A DNA stretch of 64,000 bases from Candidatus Binatus soli (lineage in GTDB: Bacteria; Desulfobacterota; Binatia; Binatales; Binataceae): NCBI GenBank assembly GCA_002479255.1, contig DLMJ01000007.1:1-64000 (forward strand), read 5' to 3'. Below the pieces are notes generated by a model. It worked only from the letters and a program-made list of their open reading frames with translations. It did no database searches and had not been told where the DNA came from. Shown here piece by piece: positions 16,860 to 26,166 of this stretch. The stretch's first letter is position 1; each line of letters begins with the position of its first letter. Position numbers and translations under genes: made by a program.

Positions 16860-16907
16860 TGTTACAAAATGAAAGAGGGGGGAGAAATCACTGTTTCAAA
16901 ATGAAAG
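16860..16907 (-). promoter_or_regulatory. Tandem palindromic upstream activator sites
   Basis: TGTTACAAAATGAAAG (16860-16875) and TGTTTCAAAATGAAAG (16892-16907) differ by one base and are 32 bp apart, three helical turns. Each contains an inverted repeat TTTCA-AAA-TGAAA (perfect in the second, one mismatch in the first). This is the layout expected of enhancer sites for an NtrC-type activator dimer pair. They lie between the activator gene and the sigma54 promoter, roughly 110-155 bp upstream of the predicted start. Confidence 0.7.
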
Positions 16908-16915
16908 CGACGAAA

Positions 16916-18289
16916 TTATCCTTTTTCTTCGCCATTTTCCTTTCCCAGCTTGCGCCACAGCGTTACTGACGATACGCCAAGAATTTCTGCCGCGCGGGTG
17001 CGATTGCCACCGCACGCATCGAGTACTTTGCGAATGTGCTCGGCTTCAAGCTCGCGCAAGCTGCGCAGCGGGTTCTCGGGCGCCAGCTCACTGTGCGGAT
17101 GCTCCGGGTGCAGGCTCGGGGGCAGTTGGGCCTGACGGATCGGCTCTCCCGGCGTGGCGAAAATCACGGCCCGCTCAATGACATTACGCAGCTCGCGGAC
17201 GTTGCCCGGCCAATCGTGGCCGACCAGGGCCGCGAGCACCTCGGCGGAGAAATCGAGCGGACCCTTTTTCAGTTCATGGGCGTAGAAGGCCAAGAAGTGG
17301 CGAGCCAGCGGTATGATGTCTTCGGGACGCTTGCGCAATGGCGGCACCTCCAACTGGACGACGTTTAGGCGCCAGTAGAGGTCTTCGCGGAACCTGCCGG
17401 CCTTGATTTCCTGTTCGAGGCTTTTGTTGGTCGCCGCTATGATCCGGACGTCAACCTCCATCGGTTCGTCGGAACCCACCCGCTTGATCTGGTGCTCCTC
17501 GAGGGCGCGCAGAATCTTGGCTTGCATGTCGACCGGCATTTCTCCGATCTCGTCGAGGAACAGGGTTCCGCCATTGGCCACCTCCCAGCTGCCGCGGCGG
17601 CTGTAAACCGCGCCCGTGAACGCGCCGCGGCGATGGCCGAAAAGTTCCGATTCAAGCAGGTTGGGCGGGATGGCGGCGCAGTTGACCGTGACGAACGGAT
17701 GGCCCTTGCGCGGGCTTTCGGCATGGATGAAACGCGCGACGACCTCCTTGCCGGAGCCGCTCTCGCCCACCACCAGCACGCTGCTATCGGTGGCCGCCAC
17801 GGTTTTCGCCAGCCCGAACAGACGCTGCATCACCTCGCTCTGGCCGATCACCACACCGTCGCCGAACAGATTTTGCAGCTCGAGCCTCAAATAGACGTTT
17901 TCGTCAAGCAGCCGCTTCTGCTCCATGGCCCTGCCGATCACATGTCTGAGCTGGTCGGGAGTGAAAGGCTTGGGCAGATAGTCCGTCGCGCCCAGCTTGA
18001 TCGCGGTCACCGCAGACTCGATGGTTGCGTAGCCGGTGATCATGACCACGATCGTACCGGGACAGGTTTGCTTGATGTGTTCGAGCAGCGCCATGCCGTC
18101 CATTCCCGGCAGCTTGATGTCGCATAGCACCAGGTCCACCGGGCCGCGCTCAAGCCTGGCCTGGGCGGCCTCGGCGCTGGCCGCAACCTCAACCGAGTAG
18201 CCCACCCGCTCGAGCGCCGTCTTGATCGATTCGACGACATTGCGCTCGTCGTCGACCGCCAAGATCCGTCCAAGCGGCGTCTCGCTCAC
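16916..18289 (-). CDS. NtrC-family sigma54-dependent response regulator
   Basis: A 457-aa protein. The receiver domain (about 1-122) has phospho-acceptor Asp57 in VLCDIKLPGMDG and the conserved Lys107 in YLPKPF. The AAA+ domain has Walker A GESGSGKE (175-182), the sigma54-contacting GAFTGA loop (222-227) and Walker B GGTLFLDEIGE. The C-terminal Fis-type helix-turn-helix occupies about 415-450. Phosphorylation by the adjacent histidine kinase, whose gene overlaps this one by 4 nt, should allow it to activate sigma54 promoters. The probable target is the divergent-free promoter just downstream at 16762, and possibly those at 8948 and 8265. Confidence 0.95.
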   Translation of the reverse strand: MSETPLGRILAVDDERNVVESIKTALERVGYSVEVAASAEAAQARLERGPVDLVLCDIKLPGMDGMALLEHIKQTCPGTIVVMITGYATIESAVTAIKLGATDYLPKPFTPDQLRHVIGRAMEQKRLLDENVYLRLELQNLFGDGVVIGQSEVMQRLFGLAKTVAATDSSVLVVGESGSGKEVVARFIHAESPRKGHPFVTVNCAAIPPNLLESELFGHRRGAFTGAVYSRRGSWEVANGGTLFLDEIGEMPVDMQAKILRALEEHQIKRVGSDEPMEVDVRIIAATNKSLEQEIKAGRFREDLYWRLNVVQLEVPPLRKRPEDIIPLARHFLAFYAHELKKGPLDFSAEVLAALVGHDWPGNVRELRNVIERAVIFATPGEPIRQAQLPPSLHPEHPHSELAPENPLRSLRELEAEHIRKVLDACGGNRTRAAEILGVSSVTLWRKLGKENGEEKG

Positions 18290-19950
18290 GCGCTCAGCTC
18301 CGTCGAAAGTGGAAGAATGATTTTTACGCTGGTCCCACCCTGGCCGTCCGGACCGGCTGCTTCACGGGCGCGGCTTTCCATCTCAAGCCGGCCCATGTGC
18401 TCCTCGATTATGCCGTAACTGATCGAAAGTCCGAGCCCGGTGCCCTCGCGTTTGGTGGTGAAAAACGGCTCGAAAACCCGCGAACGGTTCTCCTCCGGAA
18501 TTCCAACGCCTGTGTCCTTGACCTCGATCGTCAGGCAATTGCCGGTGAGCTGCGCGCTGACCGATAGGCAGCCTCCGCCCTCCATCGCCTGCGCCGCGTT
18601 AACGAACAGGTTGGTAAAAACCTGCACCATTCGCTCGGAATCCCAGAATACCTCGGGAAGGCCGGCTTCGATTCGGCGCTCAAGCCTGATGCCGCGGAGA
18701 TCGAGTTCATGCTCGACCAGCCTCAACGCCTGATCGATGACCTCCTCGGGCCTGCATCGGGCCTTGCGCAGGTCGTGGCGGCGGGAAAATGTGCGCAGAT
18801 CATCGATGATGCGCCTGCAACGGCCGGCATCTTCGTCGATTCTCTTAAGCTCACCGTAAAGCGGGGAGTCGTGCCCGACCTCTTCGATCAGCAGGTTAGC
18901 GTTCATCAGGATGCCGGTCAGCGGGTTGTTGAGCTCATGGGCGACGCCGCTTGCGAGCAGCCCGAGCGAGGCGAGCTTCTCCGACTGGCGCAGCGCCTCG
19001 TCCTTTCGCTTCAGTTCCTCGGTCCGCCGCATGACCCGCTCCTCGAGGTTGCGGCTGTACCGGTTCAGCTGATTGCGATAACGCTCCACCTCCTCCACCA
19101 TCGCGTTGAACGACAGGGCCAGTTCACCGATCTCGCCCGAAGTGACCATCACTCGGTATCCCCAGTCTCCCGCCCTCACGCGGCGAGTGCCCTGGAGCAG
19201 ACCCTGGATGGGGCGCGAAACCCGGTTCGCCAAGAAGGCCGCGATGCACGAGCCCATCACCACAACCGCAAAGCTCACCAGGATCATCAGGGTCAAAGCG
19301 CGCTGGCTGAGCGCCTGCGACTGTTCGCGCAAGGCCGCGACCCGTTTGACCAGGGTGTCCGCCATCGTCTGGAGCCGGTGGGTTATCCCGGAAACCAGTT
19401 GGTCAACCTCGTCCGCGTCGCCGGGACGGTATGATTGTGCGCCCGGGCTCGCCACTTCGAAGACCTTAAGGCCTTGGACCCGCAGCCGCTCGAACTTGGG
19501 GCTGAGCGAAGCCGCCATCTCATTGGTCGTCAACCGCGAGTTCCCGTGACAGGAGGCCGAGGCGCACGACGTCAGTTGCTCCTGCGCCGAATGCACCGCG
19601 CCCTCGAACTCCTGCGGGCCGCCGTCGTGCCGGTGAAGCAGGAAAGCTCGCGCGACGGCGTCCGCCTTGAAGAGCGCCAGTTGGATATGGTCGGTGGCCT
19701 CCAGCGACAAGCTGATTTCGTCGAGTTGGCGGTTGACGGCGACCAGCGAACGGACCGAATAGATGGTGAAAAGTCCCAATACGATCGTCCCCGGGATGGT
19801 GGCGATTAGGAAGCCTAGTATGAAACGGCGGGTGAGATTCCCCCTGCGGGGCCTATTTGAAGGTTCGCTCTGCGGCCTGGAATTGCCGCCGTCGCCGGCA
19901 TTGATTGGCCCTGCGCCAGAAGCGACGACTGGTGACGCGTTGGAAGTCAC
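18286..19950 (-). CDS. Membrane histidine kinase with CX4CH heme-type motif in its sensor domain
   Basis: A 554-aa protein with a first membrane helix at about 42-67 and a periplasmic sensor domain at about 68-217. A second helix (about 218-242) leads to a HAMP domain, then a His-kinase core with phospho-acceptor His338 in GVAHELNNPLTG and a C-terminal ATPase (GTGLGLSISYG). In the sensor, C129-A-S-A-S-C134-H135 is CX4CH followed by Gly, a known variant c-type heme attachment motif. With one heme the kinase could read periplasmic redox state or gas. The ATG-TGA overlap with the response regulator shows they are a pair. It is the first gene of its operon. Confidence 0.92.
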   Translation of the reverse strand: MTSNASPVVASGAGPINAGDGGNSRPQSEPSNRPRRGNLTRRFILGFLIATIPGTIVLGLFTIYSVRSLVAVNRQLDEISLSLEATDHIQLALFKADAVARAFLLHRHDGGPQEFEGAVHSAQEQLTSCASASCHGNSRLTTNEMAASLSPKFERLRVQGLKVFEVASPGAQSYRPGDADEVDQLVSGITHRLQTMADTLVKRVAALREQSQALSQRALTLMILVSFAVVVMGSCIAAFLANRVSRPIQGLLQGTRRVRAGDWGYRVMVTSGEIGELALSFNAMVEEVERYRNQLNRYSRNLEERVMRRTEELKRKDEALRQSEKLASLGLLASGVAHELNNPLTGILMNANLLIEEVGHDSPLYGELKRIDEDAGRCRRIIDDLRTFSRRHDLRKARCRPEEVIDQALRLVEHELDLRGIRLERRIEAGLPEVFWDSERMVQVFTNLFVNAAQAMEGGGCLSVSAQLTGNCLTIEVKDTGVGIPEENRSRVFEPFFTTKREGTGLGLSISYGIIEEHMGRLEMESRAREAAGPDGQGGTSVKIILPLSTELSA

Positions 19951-20134
19951 TCGCGCGCCCTAGAACTCGACTCGCAGAGAGCTGTTGATGGGGAGCTGCA
20001 AAGGCCATTTTCGCGCCTCACCCACCGGCTGCCCTCCTCCACACCGCCACAGGCGCATCCAAATCCGCATGTATCAGAATCTTATCAAATTGGTAGAGCA
20101 ATTTGAAAACGGGAATCCGGGTTAAGAAAGAAAA

Positions 20135-20163
20135 TGCTTGGCCGCCCTTTGGGCGGCCAAGCA
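20135..20163 (-). terminator. Rho-independent terminator after the ArsB-like gene
   Basis: A perfect 13-bp stem (20135-20147 with 20151-20163) and 3-nt loop. Read on the minus strand it is followed by ATTTTCTTTCTT, a classical T-rich tail. It ends the transcript from the MFS/ArsB-like genes and insulates it from the histidine kinase promoter region (19951-20134), where no other clear signal was seen. Confidence 0.85.
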
Positions 20164-20219
20164 CATGACGCCCTAGATGCTAGGCGATGCGCAGTAAAAA
20201 TTCAAGCGGGCGGCCGCAC

Positions 20220-20342
20220 GTCGATCAAGCGGCTCAGGTATTGGCGACGCTCGCGCCGCGCAAGCAGATCATGGAACTGGCCAGCCTCGCCTTCGTCGAG
20301 CGCGCCGAGAACGTGGTGTTCCTCGGGCCATCGGGCGTGTGA
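20220..20342 (+). pseudogene. Remnant of an IS21-family istB ATPase gene
   Basis: Translated in one frame this stretch reads ...APRKQIMELASLAFVE then RAENVVFLGPSGV, the conserved segment of IstB that precedes and enters the Walker A loop (normally LGPxGVGKTHL). It then hits TGA where GKT should be. Only about 40 codons remain, with no istA, no terminal repeats and no downstream half. It is a relic of an insertion, lying between two terminator-bounded operons. Confidence 0.7.
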
Positions 20343-20368
20343 AGGCTCTGGCCGCGGTCATTGTAAGC

Positions 20369-21637
20369 TCAACGAACGGAGCCGGTGATCAGCAGTCCCG
20401 CAATCGCGAGCATCAAGGCCGGCGGCATCACCAATGTCCCGAGTTTCAGAAAGCTCCAGGCGCTCACATTCTGATTTTCGCGGCGCAGGGCGGACAGCCA
20501 CAGGATGGTTGCCAGCGATCCGGTAACGGACAGATTCGGTCCGAGGTCCACGCCGATGAGCACCGCGCTGGCGACCTGCCGCGGTACATGCGAAGCAGAC
20601 ACAACGGAGCCTGCCAGCAGACCGGCCGGCAGGTTGTTGACCAGGTTGCAAATCAGGGCCAGAGTCACGCCCGCCGCCCAAGTCGTTGCAATCGCGGAGC
20701 GATCTGCCTCCATCTGCAGAACATGAATCAGCACCTTGAGCACGCCGCTACGATCAAGCGCCTCTACCATCACGAACAGACCGGCCACCAGTGGCAAGAT
20801 TTCCCAGGGAGCGTTCTTCATGACACTCCACGGTGACTCGCGCTTTAGAAGCAGCACTACCGCAGCAGTCGCGACCGCGGCGACAAATGTCGGCAGTCCA
20901 AGGTCAACGCCGAAGCCGGAGACAAGCAGCAGCAGGATTCCCGTGCCCACGATGCCACAAGCGGTCATGCGGCCGCCGCTGGACAGACCAGGTGCATCGA
21001 CCTCAGCGTCCATTACCTCCTGCCTCAACGAATGCCGCTGCGTGAACCGAAGGACTGCGTAGGTAACCGCGATCGACAGGATCGATGGCAACGCGAACCG
21101 CCCGAGCCATTGCAGCAGCGGCGGCATGTGGTCACGGAATATGATCAGGTTGGCCGGATTTGAGATCGGTAGGACGAAGCTTGCCGCGTTTGCTATAAAC
21201 GCGCAGATCAACAGGTAGGGGAGCGGGTCCTTCACCTTGGCGGCCTTGGTCGCGGCGAACACGGCCGGCGTGAGAACGACCGCAGTAGCGTCGTTCGACA
21301 TAAAAATTGTAACCACTGTGCCGACGCCATAAATCAGCGCGAACAGCTTCATCGCGGAGCCGCCCGCCAAGCGAGCGGCTCGCCCGGCCAGAAAGTCAAA
21401 CAAACCCTCTTTTCGCGCCAACTCCGCGAGCAGCATCATGCCGCTCAGAAACAGGTACACATCAGTGCCCTTAGCGACCGCTTTCAGCGCGTCGCTCCAT
21501 GGCAGCAGACCAAACACGATCAGCATGACCGCACCAGTCACGGCCCAGGTCGCCTCAGGCAGGTTCCAAGGGCGGACGATCACGCCAAGAGTGCTCAGCG
21601 CGACGATTGCCCAGATAGTGTCATTGGCAATCGTCAA
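20369..21637 (-). CDS. arsB: ArsB/NhaD-type ion transporter, probable arsenite efflux permease
   Basis: About 422 aa from TTG 21637, which overlaps the MFS stop codon (TTGA); a longer ATG at 21706 would overlap the MFS gene by 73 nt. Eleven or so membrane helices and the ArsB signatures VTIFMSNDATAVVLTPAV, LPISNPANLIIF and VDLGPNLSVTGSLATILWL are present. ArsB exports arsenite by exchange with protons. No ArsR, ArsC or ArsA gene is in sight, so an anion or Na/H antiport role within the same superfamily remains possible. The perfect terminator at 20135 follows. Confidence 0.8.
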   Translation of the reverse strand: MTIANDTIWAIVALSTLGVIVRPWNLPEATWAVTGAVMLIVFGLLPWSDALKAVAKGTDVYLFLSGMMLLAELARKEGLFDFLAGRAARLAGGSAMKLFALIYGVGTVVTIFMSNDATAVVLTPAVFAATKAAKVKDPLPYLLICAFIANAASFVLPISNPANLIIFRDHMPPLLQWLGRFALPSILSIAVTYAVLRFTQRHSLRQEVMDAEVDAPGLSSGGRMTACGIVGTGILLLLVSGFGVDLGLPTFVAAVATAAVVLLLKRESPWSVMKNAPWEILPLVAGLFVMVEALDRSGVLKVLIHVLQMEADRSAIATTWAAGVTLALICNLVNNLPAGLLAGSVVSASHVPRQVASAVLIGVDLGPNLSVTGSLATILWLSALRRENQNVSAWSFLKLGTLVMPPALMLAIAGLLITGSVR

Positions 21638-22947
21638 CGCTTCGCCATCGACGCCGGCGCGTGCGCATCGCCCTTCCATTCGAGGGTTTCGGGCATGAAG
21701 AGCCACAGGATCGCAAAGGCCGCCGCCGCCACGGAGGCCAGGAACAGAAACCCGGCTCGGTCACTGAAGTGGTGAACGATGGATCCGGCGATCGTTTGAC
21801 TGAGAGCCGCGCCGATTCCCACGGCCGTCGCGATCGCACCCAGCGTAAGATTAAACCGCCCGGTGCCGCGCGTCAGATCGGCGATCACCAATACGGAAAC
21901 GACGCCGAAAATGCCGACGCCGATGCCGTCGAGCAGCTGTATGCCGACGAGCAGGTAGAGGTTGTGGGTGAGGGTGTAAAGGACGCCGCGGATCGGCAGC
22001 ACCCCGAACCCTATGAGCAGCAGGGGCTTTCTGCCCCATGAGCCCGCACTCCGGCCCGCCCATGCCGCGAGAAGTGTGATCGTAAACTGCGTTGTCACGA
22101 CACAGGCGGACATGAACATCATGGAAGTGCGACCCTTGCCCTTCGCCAGCATCTCGCCGAGTAGCGGAAGCATCGCTGCATTGGCGAAATGAAACATGAC
22201 CGCGCAGCACAGGAAGATCATCAGCGGGCGATCCTCGATCAGTTCCAGGACACTTGCCGGATTTCCGCGATCCTCGCCGTCCCTGGCTCCCCTGGCCAGT
22301 TCGTAGTCGATCTCGTCGGGTCGGATGAGGAACAGCGACAGGATCGTCGGGACTGCCAGAACCGCGACAAAGAAAAAGACGCCGCGGTTCGAAATGAAAT
22401 ATCCGATCAACCCCATCATTAGGGCGGCGACCACGTTGCCGGCAGAGTTGAATGCCTGGTTTCGTCCCTGGCGGAGATTGAAGAGTCTATGCCCGACAAT
22501 CCCAAGAGAGATGGCGGCGATGGCAGGCATGAAGAAACTGGACATTGCGCCGATGAACATTTGCGCTGTCACGACCGGCCAGAACGAAGGAAAGAACGCA
22601 ATGAAGAGAGCTCCGATGGCCAAGGCGGCCACTCCCGCCGCAATCAGCGCTCTTTTGGACTTGAGCCAGTCCACCAATGCGCCCGCCGGCGTTTGCGATG
22701 CGATGCCGGCGACTGCGCCAATCGTGAGCGCAAGGCCCACGCGCTGCTCGTTCCAGCCATAGCCGGCAAGGTAGATCGCGAGGAACGGCCCCACGCCGCT
22801 TTGCACGTCGGCGAGCAGAAAGTTGAGCCAGTCGAGTCCGCGCAAGCTCCGGGCGGAAGGCTGCCTGTCCACGTCCGAGTCGCGAGTAACGATAGTCGGC
22901 CTATCGTCTGGCTGGGACGCTCGGCCGCTCGGCGGTCGTCGCATCAT
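21634..22947 (-). CDS. Major facilitator superfamily transporter
   Basis: A 437-aa protein with twelve predicted membrane helices after a polar N-terminal extension of about 33 residues. It has MFS loop motifs such as GALVDWLKSKR between helices 2 and 3 and a similar GRSAGSWGRK loop in the second half. The substrate is unknown. Translational coupling (4-nt overlap) to the ArsB-like permease suggests a shared role, perhaps export of an arsenic compound or another toxic anion; this is inference. It is transcribed away from the radical SAM gene. Confidence 0.85.
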   Translation of the reverse strand: MMRRPPSGRASQPDDRPTIVTRDSDVDRQPSARSLRGLDWLNFLLADVQSGVGPFLAIYLAGYGWNEQRVGLALTIGAVAGIASQTPAGALVDWLKSKRALIAAGVAALAIGALFIAFFPSFWPVVTAQMFIGAMSSFFMPAIAAISLGIVGHRLFNLRQGRNQAFNSAGNVVAALMMGLIGYFISNRGVFFFVAVLAVPTILSLFLIRPDEIDYELARGARDGEDRGNPASVLELIEDRPLMIFLCCAVMFHFANAAMLPLLGEMLAKGKGRTSMMFMSACVVTTQFTITLLAAWAGRSAGSWGRKPLLLIGFGVLPIRGVLYTLTHNLYLLVGIQLLDGIGVGIFGVVSVLVIADLTRGTGRFNLTLGAIATAVGIGAALSQTIAGSIVHHFSDRAGFLFLASVAAAAFAILWLFMPETLEWKGDAHAPASMAKR

Positions 22948-23282
22948 TCGAGAAGCTCTTCAGGTTCGCCGGAGTTGCGCGTCGCCGGAACTCGTCTCGG
23001 CACAGGTGAGCATGGCATTGGGGAATTGTACTCCGCCTGAATGCAACGGATAGAATGCGACCGGCGAGAATGGATGGTGCGGCGATGACTCGTTAAGGCA
23101 CGGAGGCAATCCCCGACACAACATTAATCGATAAACCGCTATCGTACCGGCCGCGAACCATTCAACAGAGCGGCGAGGGGGAAGGTCCCTGTGCCTTGTC
23201 AAAACCTGTTCCATGCGAGCGGGAATGCGTATAGTCAGACTGATATGGAAAAATCTGGTTCCGCAGCAGGGCAAGGGGTGAA
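22948..23282. other. Divergent intergenic region, MFS transporter and radical SAM gene
   Basis: A 335-bp gap between divergently oriented genes that must contain promoters for both. TATAGT at 23230-23235 is a possible -10 element for the plus-strand gene, but no matching -35 stands out. No small gene, hairpin or repeat was recognised. Confidence 0.4.
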
Positions 23283-24407
23283 GTGTCCATGATGCCCTCG
23301 ATCGACTTCGCGAAAGCGCCCTTTCTGGTTATCTGGGAAACGACTCAGGCGTGCGACCTCGCCTGCAGCCATTGCCGCGCCTCGGCTCAACCGTTGCGCC
23401 ATTGCGACGAACTGACCACCGCGCAAGGCTTCGCTCTCCTTGCCGAGGCCGCTGCGATGGGCACTCCGGTGTTTATCCTAAGCGGTGGCGACCCGCTCAA
23501 ACGTCCCGACCTGTTGGACCTCGTGCGCGAGGGCAAGCGGCTCGGCCTGCGCATGGGAACCATTCCCGCGGCAACTCCAGCACTTACTCCGACCGTGGTG
23601 CGCCAGTTGAAGGAGGCGGGCCTGGACCAGATGGCGCTGAGCCTCGATTATCCGCGCGCTGACCTTCACGACGGTTTCCGCGGAGTACCCGGCGCCTTCA
23701 ACAAGACGATGGCGGCAGTCGAATGGGCACACCAATGCGATCTGCCGCTACAGATCAACACGACGCTGTGGGCTGGTTCGGCGCCGTTTCTGTCCGACAT
23801 GGCTGAGTTGGTCGAACGTCTTCGAGCGGTCTTCTGGGAGGTGTTCTTCCTGGTCCCGATGGGTCGCGGCGAAGTCCTGGATGGAGTCGCGGCAAACCAG
23901 TGTGAGGAACTCTTCGCGATCTTATACGCGGTCCAGAAAAAGTCGCACTTCATCGTGAAGGTGACCGAGGCACCCCACTATCGGCGCTATGTCGCGCAAC
24001 ACGAGGCGGAAAGCAGCGGCAAGCAGCACCAGGGTCACCCCGGCTCGGTGGCGATGCCCGACATGCTTCGGCGGTCGGAAGGGCCGGGACACACCGTTGG
24101 GCTTGCGCCTCACGGCGTCAACGCCGGCAAGGGCTTTGTCTTCGTGTCCCACACCGGGGAGGTCTATCCGAGCGGATTCCTGCCGGTTTCTGCCGGAAAC
24201 GTGCGATCGCAAAGCTTGGCCGAGATTTATCGTGACTCCGCGCTCTTCCGCACGCTGCGTGACCCCGCCGCGCTGCGCGGCAGGTGCGGGCGGTGCGAGT
24301 ATCGCAGCTTCTGCGGCGGCTCGCGCTCGCGCGCCTATGCGCTGACGGGCGACTTTCTCGCGACTGACCCGTGGTGCAACTATCAACCTGCCCGGTCCGC
24401 CGCTTAG
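23283..24407 (+). CDS. Radical SAM/SPASM protein of the AhbD/NirJ/TIGR04053-like group
   Basis: A 374-aa protein. The radical SAM cluster cysteines are 24, 28 and 31 (CDLACSHC), followed by the Gly-rich SAM-binding ILSGGDPL. A C-terminal SPASM-type region contains RCGRCEYRSFCGGSRSRAYAL and a final Cys in DPWCNY, giving auxiliary iron-sulfur ligands. This signature is shared with heme-biosynthesis enzymes AhbD and NirJ and with the TIGR04053 family. A role in heme or peptide modification is possible, and the many cytochromes nearby make heme synthesis attractive. No partner genes such as ahbA/B/C or a precursor peptide were found, so the substrate is open. Confidence 0.78.
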   Translation: MSMMPSIDFAKAPFLVIWETTQACDLACSHCRASAQPLRHCDELTTAQGFALLAEAAAMGTPVFILSGGDPLKRPDLLDLVREGKRLGLRMGTIPAATPALTPTVVRQLKEAGLDQMALSLDYPRADLHDGFRGVPGAFNKTMAAVEWAHQCDLPLQINTTLWAGSAPFLSDMAELVERLRAVFWEVFFLVPMGRGEVLDGVAANQCEELFAILYAVQKKSHFIVKVTEAPHYRRYVAQHEAESSGKQHQGHPGSVAMPDMLRRSEGPGHTVGLAPHGVNAGKGFVFVSHTGEVYPSGFLPVSAGNVRSQSLAEIYRDSALFRTLRDPAALRGRCGRCEYRSFCGGSRSRAYALTGDFLATDPWCNYQPARSAA

Positions 24408-24432
24408 CCAAGCCCTGCGGCTGGCAAAACCT

Positions 24433-26166
24433 CTACCCCTTGCGAAGCGCAACCGCGGCGCGGGCCGGCTCGATCGCGCCGTAGCAGACAATCGGATCGA
24501 ACAGGCCGAGTATGGTGCGATCGTCGGACAGCAGGCCGCGCATCGGATGGCGCCCGAGATGCGCTTCAGCGAACAGATGCGCGATCACCGCCTTGCGCGC
24601 GCTGCCGGAAGTGCTGAGCTCGAAGGCGGCCTCCTCGAGCAGCAAGGCGGCGGAGGCGGCGTCAGCTAGATAGTTGCCGAAGACGCGCGCGCGCAATTGC
24701 GCGACCTCGCGGTCGAGACGTGAGAGATGCGCGAGCGCCTCACGCACTTCACCGAGCGCGCGAGCCACCGTCTCACGCGTGGCGGCAAGCAGGGCGCCGC
24801 CGGCCTCGACGCGTTCGCCGAGCGCGGCGAAGGCGCCTTGCATCACCTGCTCGCTGCGCAGCGCGCGCAGGATGTCGAGGCAGATGATGTTCTCGGTGCC
24901 TTCCCAGATCGTGTTGCTCTGCGCGTCGCGCAACTGGCGCGCGAGCGGCCAGTTTTCGACATAACCGTTGCCGCCATGAACTTCGACGGCCTGCGAGGCG
25001 AACTCGACCCCGCGCCGGCTGGCGCGCAACTTCGCGACCGGCACGAGCAGGCGCCCGAGCGCGTTATCGCCCGCGGCGGAGGCGAAGACCAGCGCCGCCG
25101 CGGCCTCCATCTCGACCGTCATGCCCACCAGCATCTCGCGCATCATCGGGAGATCGCGCAGCGCGTGGCCGAACGCGCTGCGCTGCCAGGAGAAGATCGC
25201 AGACTCGAGGAACGAGCGGCGCATGATGCCAAGGCCCATCACGGCGACGCCGAGCCGCGAGTCATTGACCATCTCCATCATGCGGTTGATCCCTTGGCCG
25301 TCGCGCGCCGTGCCGCCGCTGCCGGCGAGCAGGGACGCTTCGGCGTCGATGAAGTCAACTTCGGCGGTGGGCACCGCGCGGGTGCCGAGCTTGTCCTTGA
25401 GGCGGCGAATGGAGATGCCGTTGCGGGAGCCATCGTGGCGCAAGCGCGGCACCAGAAACAGCGCGACGCCGCGCAGCCCGTCGGCGCCGCCGTCGGGGCG
25501 GGCGAGCGTCGCGATCGCGCTGGCATCGACATTTGAGCAGAACCACTTGGAGCCGTTCAGGATCCAGCGATCGCCGTCGCGGCGCGCGGTGGTGGTGAGC
25601 GTGGCGAGGTCGGAGCCGCCGGTTTTCTCGGTCATGAACATCGCGCCGTCCCATGCGTCGTCGAAGTGCTCAGCGGTGAGACGCGGCATGAACTCGCGCT
25701 GCACCTCCGGCGCCGCGAAGCGGCGCACCAGGCCGATCACCCCGCTGGTCATGCCGACCGAACAGAGCATCCCAATCTCGGCCTGCGACAGCATGTAGTT
25801 GAACGCGATCCGGATCACCTCGGGCAGGTGGCGGCCGCGGCGGCGCGCTTCATTGTACAGACGTGGGCCGCTTAGGCCGGCTTCCCAGAGGTCGCGCTTG
25901 GTGGCGAGCGCGCCGGGATGGTGGCGCACTTCGTCGAGCGGATCGCCCCAGCGGTCGAACTTGACAAGTTCGGGTGGATGCTTGTCGGTGACCTCAGCGC
26001 GCGCGGCGACCGGACCGCCGCACAGCGCCCCGAACTTGCGCAGCTCCGGCTCGAGCCAGTCGAGATCGGCGGGGTCGAGCAACCGGCGCATCAGAAATTG
26101 CAGGTTGGGATCGATGTCGTACCAGTTAAGTCCGATTGCGCTCTGGAATTCCGCGTAGTCGATCAT
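24433..26166 (-). CDS. Acyl-CoA dehydrogenase (AidB-like)
   Basis: About 577 aa from the ATG at 26166, preceded by GGGAG. It has the N-terminal helical extension seen in large ACADs and AidB, the FAD-contact segment MFMTEKTGGSDLATLTT, the ISIRRLKDKLGTRAVPTAEVDF beta-domain segment, and QSNTIWEGTENIICLDILRAL near the C-terminal helical domain, which is very AidB-like. It oxidises an acyl-CoA (or binds DNA in the case of AidB) with FAD. Neighbours are a crotonase and an esterase, fitting a degradation pathway of a cyclic or branched acid. Confidence 0.88.
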   Translation of the reverse strand: MIDYAEFQSAIGLNWYDIDPNLQFLMRRLLDPADLDWLEPELRKFGALCGGPVAARAEVTDKHPPELVKFDRWGDPLDEVRHHPGALATKRDLWEAGLSGPRLYNEARRRGRHLPEVIRIAFNYMLSQAEIGMLCSVGMTSGVIGLVRRFAAPEVQREFMPRLTAEHFDDAWDGAMFMTEKTGGSDLATLTTTARRDGDRWILNGSKWFCSNVDASAIATLARPDGGADGLRGVALFLVPRLRHDGSRNGISIRRLKDKLGTRAVPTAEVDFIDAEASLLAGSGGTARDGQGINRMMEMVNDSRLGVAVMGLGIMRRSFLESAIFSWQRSAFGHALRDLPMMREMLVGMTVEMEAAAALVFASAAGDNALGRLLVPVAKLRASRRGVEFASQAVEVHGGNGYVENWPLARQLRDAQSNTIWEGTENIICLDILRALRSEQVMQGAFAALGERVEAGGALLAATRETVARALGEVREALAHLSRLDREVAQLRARVFGNYLADAASAALLLEEAAFELSTSGSARKAVIAHLFAEAHLGRHPMRGLLSDDRTILGLFDPIVCYGAIEPARAAVALRKG

